Shown piece after piece: positions 58,332-64,000 of a stretch of DNA of 64,000 nt. The stretch lies in the NCBI GenBank assembly GCA_000198515.1, contig FP929140.1, positions 2,826,527 through 2,890,526 on the forward strand, read 5' to 3'. The position numbers and the translations under genes are program-made. The notes beneath the pieces are model-generated. The model was given only the letters and a program-made list of their open reading frames with translations. It was not told where the DNA came from and made no database searches. Position 1 is the first letter of the stretch, and each line of letters begins with the position of its first letter. The DNA comes from a gamma proteobacterium HdN1. Its GTDB lineage: Bacteria > Pseudomonadota > Gammaproteobacteria > Pseudomonadales > Ketobacteraceae.

Positions 58332-59702
58332 TCACTCCCAAAGCAGAATGTCAGACATGGGTGCGAGGGCGATTTCTTCGCCTTCCGTGTACTCAATTTC
58401 GCGCGTTCCCGTCGCGCTGATTGCCACGCCGGTATAGGCCGCTTTTGACTTGCCGGTGGGGGAAAGCACGATTTTCTGGGTTGCGTTGCTGACGTTGGAA
58501 GCTGCGATGCGTTTCTTGCCGCCTTTTAAGATGGCAGCAATTGCAACGTCGTCGGGAAGCCCGATTGCGCTCACATTGCATACGGTGCCTACGAACAAGC
58601 CATTCAGGAAGTGGTAGAGATAGGCGGAGGGACGAAACTCTCCTTGGCTTCCCAGTTTTCCATAGTTTGAGTTGAGATCGTTCCATGCGAAGGTCGAAAC
58701 CAGTCCATCAATTGGCATGAGGTGGATCAGAAAATACAGGTCAAATGCCGCGGATTCGTGGGTTGCCATCCGGAGATCAGGAGTCTGCCACGCGTAATTG
58801 ATGTTGTATTCTGTGAGCATGATGCCGGCTTTGCCTTGAACTGACTTGGCCAAAGTGGCGATTTTCTGCGCGGTAGAGCGAAACTTCTGCGCTACTTCTT
58901 GGTTTGAAAGCGTGGCGCTACCCGTGGAGTAGTAGTGAAACGTCAGGTAGTCCAAGCCAATTCCGGGGTTACCATAGAATCTGGAGACGTTGCTCGTGGA
59001 GGGAACGAATTTGAACGCAGGGCCTGCGAGCGGTACATCTGGGTTCGCCTGCTTCATGTTCCGGTAAATTTTGCCCATGCTTTCTGCATAAGCGTCGGGC
59101 CCATCGGTCGTGTTGGCATAGAGATCCTCTTTTTCGTTCGGTACTTCGACGATTAGCGATAGCGACGGGTACTGTGTTTTGAGAAACGATACCAGCCGAT
59201 TGTTCAGTGCCGCAAATCGGAGCGTGTCTTGAGAGCGCAATCGCCCTGATGCGTCGGCGTAGCTTGCGGGCCATGCGTTGATGGAGAGCATCACTTTTTC
59301 GGTTCCCTTCAAACGCATGTCAAAGCTCTTCTTGATGTCTGCGTAGCGCCAGTCATCTGTCTGAGGGTCGTACCACTTCTTCATGAACTCGCCGTTGTGG
59401 AAACGTAGTGAGCCGGGGGCGATGAATTGGATGCCATTTTTCCAAGACGATACCCATGTGCTTGTGGTATCGAACATCTGAAAATGATTGATGGAAAAAA
59501 ATTCTGGCGGCAAATTTCTTGTGGTGGAATCCCAATTAACGTCAACTTGATAAGCCGCATAAGAAAACGGCGTGAATAGCGCTAGTAGCGCACCTGCAGC
59601 CCAAGTACGAGAAGCCGCCTTTTTATGGTGTTTTGGTACGAACGTTGAGGAATAAATTCCGCAAAATTCAAGCGACTTCTTGCTATTGGACGAGCGTTTC
59701 AT
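58332..59702 (-). CDS. Secreted GH-A clan glycoside hydrolase-like protein (GH39-like)
   Basis: 456 aa with a positively charged N-terminus and a signal region (AAGALLALFTPFSYA, ending near residue 49). The TIM-barrel features of clan GH-A are seen: an acid/base Asn-Glu in LIVEVPNEKEDLYANTTDG and a nucleophile Glu in IMLTEYNINYAWQ. WNDLN and YLYHFLNGLFVG follow before a small beta-domain. The size and order resemble GH39, but substrate is unknown. The neighbours (polymerase, flippase) suggest it trims an exopolysaccharide in the periplasm or outside the cell. Confidence 0.75.
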   Translation of the reverse strand: MKRSSNSKKSLEFCGIYSSTFVPKHHKKAASRTWAAGALLALFTPFSYAAYQVDVNWDSTTRNLPPEFFSINHFQMFDTTSTWVSSWKNGIQFIAPGSLRFHNGEFMKKWYDPQTDDWRYADIKKSFDMRLKGTEKVMLSINAWPASYADASGRLRSQDTLRFAALNNRLVSFLKTQYPSLSLIVEVPNEKEDLYANTTDGPDAYAESMGKIYRNMKQANPDVPLAGPAFKFVPSTSNVSRFYGNPGIGLDYLTFHYYSTGSATLSNQEVAQKFRSTAQKIATLAKSVQGKAGIMLTEYNINYAWQTPDLRMATHESAAFDLYFLIHLMPIDGLVSTFAWNDLNSNYGKLGSQGEFRPSAYLYHFLNGLFVGTVCNVSAIGLPDDVAIAAILKGGKKRIAASNVSNATQKIVLSPTGKSKAAYTGVAISATGTREIEYTEGEEIALAPMSDILLWE

Positions 59703-59939
59703 GGGTTAGCCCTACACGGAAATTGATTGAAGAAGAATTCCGGAACATTCAATAAATCACTTGTCTTTCACAGAAAAACCGACTGACAAGATATAGAGTA
59801 CTCGAGTAAGTATAGATAAAAAAGCGCAGCTATACTCTTAAGCATTCCGCAGTTTGGAATACTGGGTCAAGCGCTGTGCGATGATTATGGTGATCCTTAT
59901 TAATGAATTTATTCAGTCATTGAGCGAGGTCCTGCCCTC

Positions 59940-60812
59940 ATGAACAGAATGCGATATGCCTTTTTGTTGTTAGGCACGGTATTTTTCAGCACTTCAAGCG
60001 TTTCGGCGAGTGCTTGGACCGTTTTAAAAGATTTTAATTCCGGGTCGAATGGCTCGATCGCTCAAGGTAATAGCGACGCATTTAGCGCCGGCGCAATGGC
60101 ATCCGTCTATTCAAAAGAACGCACGTTTGAAGGCGGCCAGTCTGCAGAATTGAATATTACTCAAGGGAGTAAAGGAGAGGGAAGTTGGGGTGGAATCATC
60201 AAGTTCCCCCAGCGGCTCGTAAAGAACGACAGCCTATGGGTGAGGCTGCGGGTGATGATGCCGCGTGACTTCGACTTTAATGCCTATGGTGAAGGGAATC
60301 GGCTGAAATTTTTGCGAATACCAACATTTGAAGGCAGCTCAAATGTAGATGGGTTATTCCTGAACTGGTATTTATTGAAGGATGGAAGCGCAGCGCCTTA
60401 TGGGTTTATTTATGGTGCGGAAGGCGTGTGGTCTCTTTTTGGATCAGCACTCAGCGTGCCGATTCGGGAGTCGTGGGATACTTATGAGTGGAATATTACT
60501 TGGAGCGATATTCCTGCGAAAAATGGAGGAAGTGCGCGAATTAGGGCTTGGAAAAACGGCAAGCGGATTGCTGATATTTCTGATATGAAAACACTAGCAA
60601 CTGCGAGAACAACTGCTGATTCTCTTTATCTTTTTTCTTATTGGAATGGCGGATCGCCAAAAACTCAGAAATTGTGGGTCGATGAAATTACGCTCACGAC
60701 AGATAAGCCATCAACGAAGGACGATGCTGGATATCCGTTTCTTGGTGTTGGCGAGCAAGGTAGCCTTAAACCGGCACCAAGCCCACCGAGTATGTTCATG
60801 AAGGCTGAGTAG
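59940..60812 (+). CDS. Secreted jelly-roll (polysaccharide lyase-like) protein
   Basis: 290 aa with a signal peptide (YAFLLLGTVFFSTSSVSASA). The body looks like a concanavalin-type beta-sandwich: FEGGQSAELNITQGSKGEGS, NDSLWVRLRVMMPRDFDFNA and LWVDEITLTTDKPSTKDDAG. This resembles the beta-sandwich of heparin lyase I- and PL20-type proteins. It is divergent from the hydrolase gene and its last 17 bases overlap the convergent polymerase. It probably binds or cuts the polysaccharide made here; activity is inference. Confidence 0.65.
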   Translation: MNRMRYAFLLLGTVFFSTSSVSASAWTVLKDFNSGSNGSIAQGNSDAFSAGAMASVYSKERTFEGGQSAELNITQGSKGEGSWGGIIKFPQRLVKNDSLWVRLRVMMPRDFDFNAYGEGNRLKFLRIPTFEGSSNVDGLFLNWYLLKDGSAAPYGFIYGAEGVWSLFGSALSVPIRESWDTYEWNITWSDIPAKNGGSARIRAWKNGKRIADISDMKTLATARTTADSLYLFSYWNGGSPKTQKLWVDEITLTTDKPSTKDDAGYPFLGVGEQGSLKPAPSPPSMFMKAE

Positions 60813-62004
60813 GCGGCTGTGTTGATGTGCGTTCTTCGATTTGCTTGTTGATCGCGTCTTTTATTGCTTTCTGAAAAAACAGCCCGACAAATAGCGGCCA
60901 TATTACGATGGAATTGCTAAAGCCGCTTACCGAAAGTGAGCATGCAGCGCAGATTAGGAACAGCGTTAAACCTAAGCTTCTGCCGTAATATCGAACTAGT
61001 AGTTTGTACCACATCAGAATAAAAATCAGGCAGCCTATAACGCCCGCATCGTAGGCCAATCTCATAAAAAATGAGTGGAATATGACGGCTGTACAGTATT
61101 CATAGCTAGGCGACATTTTGGCCGCCCAGAATTTGAAGTCGTAGCAGGTGTCAAACGGCAACGCGGCCGCGATTCCGTGGCCGAATAGGATTTCCAGCCA
61201 AGACGAGTTAATCATAATGTGGTAAAAATCAATGGCGAACTTGGAGCGATCCATCTTGTCTAGCGCCACGCCGTCCATTCTTTCGCTGAATACGCTGTAA
61301 AAGACCAATAGTGATAAAAACATCACGATCAGGTAGAACGGCAGGTGTTGAGCCTTGAATTGCACCATTCGCCCACGCATCGCAAAAATCACGAATTCGA
61401 TGACTCCCGACTTTGATTTAGACAAAAATGCAGCGAGTCCAGACAATACCAGTACAAGCGGCCCGCTACGACGATAGCTTCCGCAAAATGCTGCAATGCC
61501 AAACAAAAGAAATAATGAAGGGACCTCATAATTGTTTTCTGAATATAACGCCGGACGTGGGTTTCCTGTAAGATAAAGAACAGTATATGTAGCGAAGAAA
61601 ATGAGCCCCATGGCCATTGCCGTGGCTGCAAGCTCAGGGAGCTTCCAGTTGCCTCCCCACCCATAGTTGTACTCGCCAATCAGCACAAATAAAATCAGAT
61701 AAAGAGCAAATCTCCACGACCTTAAAAACTCGTACATCAAAAATTTTTCTGCCAAAAGGCCGTACATTAGAAACTGGGCAATCGAGTACAAAATCAGGAA
61801 AGCGAGTACCGTCAATCCAAATGCGGTGAAACTGCGTAGTTGCACGTTTTTCTGAAAAAAGGCGAACACCAGCAGGCCAACGAGGTAGCCATCAAACAGC
61901 GGAGACGATGCGGTAGGGTTAAATCCACTGGATGCGTACATTCCTGCGCCAACGCAGAAAAGAACCATGTGCAGCCAAAAAAACTTTGAGAATATGGCGT
62001 TCAT
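60796..62004 (-). CDS. Polysaccharide polymerase, Wzy / O-antigen ligase-like
   Basis: 402-aa integral membrane protein with about 10-11 hydrophobic segments (IFSKFFWLHMVLFCVGAG, ALYLILFVLIGEYNYGW, LIFFATYTVLYLTG and others) and one large periplasmic loop (about residues 260-310, HIMINSSWLEILFGHGIAAA then CYDFKFWAAKMSPSYEYCTA). That topology and the GHG motif fit the O-antigen polymerase/ligase superfamily (PF04932). It would join lipid-linked repeat units. It starts 31 bases after the flippase. Confidence 0.85.
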   Translation of the reverse strand: MNAIFSKFFWLHMVLFCVGAGMYASSGFNPTASSPLFDGYLVGLLVFAFFQKNVQLRSFTAFGLTVLAFLILYSIAQFLMYGLLAEKFLMYEFLRSWRFALYLILFVLIGEYNYGWGGNWKLPELAATAMAMGLIFFATYTVLYLTGNPRPALYSENNYEVPSLFLLFGIAAFCGSYRRSGPLVLVLSGLAAFLSKSKSGVIEFVIFAMRGRMVQFKAQHLPFYLIVMFLSLLVFYSVFSERMDGVALDKMDRSKFAIDFYHIMINSSWLEILFGHGIAAALPFDTCYDFKFWAAKMSPSYEYCTAVIFHSFFMRLAYDAGVIGCLIFILMWYKLLVRYYGRSLGLTLFLICAACSLSVSGFSNSIVIWPLFVGLFFQKAIKDAINKQIEERTSTQPPTQPS

Positions 62005-62035
62005 ACTGACCTTTGCAAAGGGCTCTTCGTAGTGC

Positions 62036-63367
62036 TCATGCTTGCCTCTGACGATTTGCTGGCAACCCAGCTCGGCTTAGCGCCGCGCTATATGCAGAAT
62101 GAAGCCGGCGCAACCCAAGGCGCAACTGACGGCGGCGCGGAAGTGCCGTTCTGATAACACTGACCTTCATCGTGTGGGCGATAATGATTGAATAAGCCAG
62201 AAAGCTTACGAGCCTTGAAACAAGTAACGCGATCGCGATGTGTTCAACGGATGTGCCAAACGTAAAGCAGATGACTGCATTGATGATCACTTCGCTTGCC
62301 TGAATGAGTGTTCCGGAGGTGATTGCTCCTTGGGCGTTTAACCCGGAATTTGCAACGCGTGCGTAGCAAAGAAAAGGAAGGCTGAGTGCGATCCAATTGA
62401 GTGTCGCTACTGCGTCGAGGTATTTTTCTCCGTAGGCAATGCGGATGACCCATTCGGAGAGTGGGAGCAGGATCATCACTCCGACGGCGGCGACGGCAAA
62501 CAAGGCCCATGCAGCCTGCAGATTTTGGTACAGCGCTCGGTTGCGGTTGTTTTGCGATACAGTGTGTGAATAGGAAACGAGGCTTGCAGAAGATGCGGCT
62601 TCTGTAACGAGATCGGTAATTTTTAGCGCAGCAAATACGAGTGTTGCGACTCCCGCGCCTAGTTGCACGCTTGTGAAATACACGCTAAATGAGGTGTTCA
62701 TGGTGATGAAGGCAAGCGTCAGAGAGAGCGCACCGCCTTGCTTTATCATCGGCAAAACGCGTCTGAATGCGTCAATGGATATATGACGCGACGACCGCTC
62801 TCGGTACGCAACAGCCGCAATGTAGATCACCGAGGTGAAGTGACTTAACGCAAAGGTGATTAGCGCGGTAGATAGCGTCACCTGATCTGCAATGATTAGC
62901 AGGATGACGCTTGCGAGCAGAAAGTATCGGGAAAGAATTTCCGATTTATTGAACGCACGGATGTTTTTTGATGCAAGAAAAAGCCCTTGCGTCACATATA
63001 CGAACATCATCGGAACTACGGCCAGTGCCGATAATATGATCACATCGGTAGTGGATTTTCCGCTCAGATTGTAGGCGGAGACTCCAAGCATGAGGCCAAA
63101 CGCCAGTGTCGCGATCAGGGGCCAGATGTAGAGGAGGGTTTGCTTTACCTGTGATTCTTGGAACAAGCCCTTGGCAATGAAGAACGCGGAGGAGTTTCTT
63201 AATCCTAGGCTGGCCAGATAAATCACGCTATAGCTCACCATCGTGGTCAAGCCATAAACGCCCATGTCTTCTTTGGAAAGATAGCGGGCAAGTAAGGCGA
63301 GTACGAGCAAGTTGCCTGCGCGTGAGAGGATGCGGTTGAAAAGTACTGCGAAGACGTCCTTAATCAT
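62036..63367 (-). CDS. Polysaccharide flippase, Wzx-like (MOP superfamily)
   Basis: 443 aa from the ATG at 63367; the longer frame adds 18 residues that look untranslated. Starts IKDVFAVLFNRILSRAGNLL, continues ALLARYLSKEDMGVYGLTTM, and holds about 12-14 hydrophobic helices. This is the Wzx/RfbX pattern that moves undecaprenyl-linked repeats across the inner membrane. The C-terminal tail is very basic (PRRRQLRLGLRRLHSAY). Followed by the polymerase gene. The 396 bases before it (63368-63763) hold no gene that I can support. Confidence 0.85.
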   Translation of the reverse strand: MIKDVFAVLFNRILSRAGNLLVLALLARYLSKEDMGVYGLTTMVSYSVIYLASLGLRNSSAFFIAKGLFQESQVKQTLLYIWPLIATLAFGLMLGVSAYNLSGKSTTDVIILSALAVVPMMFVYVTQGLFLASKNIRAFNKSEILSRYFLLASVILLIIADQVTLSTALITFALSHFTSVIYIAAVAYRERSSRHISIDAFRRVLPMIKQGGALSLTLAFITMNTSFSVYFTSVQLGAGVATLVFAALKITDLVTEAASSASLVSYSHTVSQNNRNRALYQNLQAAWALFAVAAVGVMILLPLSEWVIRIAYGEKYLDAVATLNWIALSLPFLCYARVANSGLNAQGAITSGTLIQASEVIINAVICFTFGTSVEHIAIALLVSRLVSFLAYSIIIAHTMKVSVIRTALPRRRQLRLGLRRLHSAYSAALSRAGLPANRQRQA

Positions 63368-63763
63368 TGCTGCCGGACCGGGTTCCCTGTGGGTGTAAAA
63401 CTCACTTTCACCGAGATTCAAGAGTTCGAAAGGAGCGTGGGCGAGATGCGTTGTGCTGGGGTTTTCTGGACGTCAGGCCGAAGACCAGCTTCATGCCGGT
63501 GTGCGGGTGCAAGGCGACCAGTGATAATGTGGTTGCGCTCTCGCTGAGCGTGAACGAGCGTAGTCTCGCATCCATCCACGTAAAAAAAAAGTGGCTTTTT
63601 GTTGCTGCGGATGCCCCCGTTCAGAAGCAAGATGCCTCCTTGACGGGCGGCACCTTGCTGCGTCGATCGCGAATGGGGTTTCCCCAAGAATGATGACGGG
63701 AATGATGGCTGGATTGATGAGCTATCGCGAGCTGTAGGCTGACGTTTGTTCTGTCTGGAGCGT

Positions 63764-64000
63764 CTAGCTGGGGCGTCTGTGAGCTCTTGCTTGGTAGGTG
63801 GCATGAGTGGTAGCGACGACGACCCCATTGGTGTCTTTGAGCTCCAGATCCAGTACATAGACCGATTTTCCGTTGCTTTCTACTTCGGAGTTGATGCGCG
63901 CGATCTCGTCGTCGTTGAGTGATGCCTCTACAAAAATGTCTGTCGTTGCGGGTTTCAAAAACTTGATCGAAAGATCCGCTAAGATCGGGAAAGCTTTGGT
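63764..64000 (-). CDS. Hotdog-fold DUF4442-like protein, 5' end beyond the window
   Basis: At least 78 residues read from the right edge: TKAFPILADLSIKFLKPATT, then DDEIARINSEVESNGKSVYV and NGVVVATTHATYQAR. This matches the end of DUF4442/YiiD-C hotdog proteins (putative acyl-CoA thioesterases). The start is outside the window. Confident only as a hotdog-like fragment. Confidence 0.65.
   Translation of the reverse strand, partial: TKAFPILADLSIKFLKPATTDIFVEASLNDDEIARINSEVESNGKSVYVLDLELKDTNGVVVATTHATYQARAHRRPS

Noticed and set aside
63418..63858. 146-codon minus-strand frame between the flippase and the hotdog gene
   Set aside because: It crosses a run of nine A bases, overlaps the flippase upstream region and the hotdog gene in another frame, and has no recognisable domain.

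Overview
The window comes from a gammaproteobacterium of moderate GC. Three conserved gene orders show this: smpB-rnfH-bamE-fur-recN, grpE-dnaK-dnaJ-dapB-carA-carB-greA, and mrcA-pilMNOPQ-aroK-aroB-damX-like-hemE, all close to the Pseudomonas-type orders. Fur has the Pseudomonas-like metal site with one cysteine where many homologues have CxxC, and the tmRNA tag is ANDESYALAA. hrcA sits before grpE, as in several early-branching or chemolithotrophic gammaproteobacteria. The genus cannot be fixed from the sequence alone.

Layout. 1-10138 is an accessory island ending exactly at the 3' end of ssrA (tmRNA, minus strand, 10139-10492). It holds a three-gene defence-like operon (type III restriction Res subunit, a GmrSD-like DUF262/HNH nuclease and an unrecognised helical protein), a four-gene serine-recombinase module (small protein, DUF2924, recombinase, HTH protein) whose junctions are ATGA overlaps, and a TacAT-type GNAT toxin-antitoxin pair. 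10139-15070 is core: ssrA, an unrecognised protein with an exact Coq4-type HDxxHx11E motif, smpB, rnfH, bamE, fur and recN.

15071-25160 is a second accessory block wedged between recN and hrcA. It has a DUF4160/DUF2442 pair, a Uma2-family nuclease, a LysM protein with an AT-rich C-terminus followed by a small overlapping gene (probable polymorphic toxin and immunity protein), a SWIM zinc-finger/SNF2 helicase pair, and a degenerate ISL3-like transposon. That transposon has recognisable terminal inverted repeats, a decayed transposase tail and a zeta-type toxin-antitoxin cassette plus an unknown gene as cargo.

25161-52802 is mostly core: the heat-shock operon (hrcA, grpE, dnaK with a sigma-32-like promoter, dnaJ), dapB, a spermidine-dehydrogenase-like flavoprotein inserted before carA, carA, carB, greA, rpmE, a secreted thermonuclease-like protein whose start lies on the rpmE terminator, PBP1A, the type IV pilus pilMNOPQ operon joined to aroK-aroB-damX-like, and hemE.

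52803-64000 is variable again: a large Ig-like lipoprotein, a Phd/RelE toxin-antitoxin pair, a phage-type HNH remnant, an intact tRNA-Thr(CGT) beside a tRNA-Thr cut off just after the anticodon stem (a used integration site), a DedA protein, and a surface-polysaccharide region (ATP-grasp enzyme, GH-A-clan hydrolase, secreted jelly-roll protein, Wzy-like polymerase, Wzx-like flippase). A partial hotdog-fold gene runs off the right edge. No CRISPR array or rRNA gene was seen.
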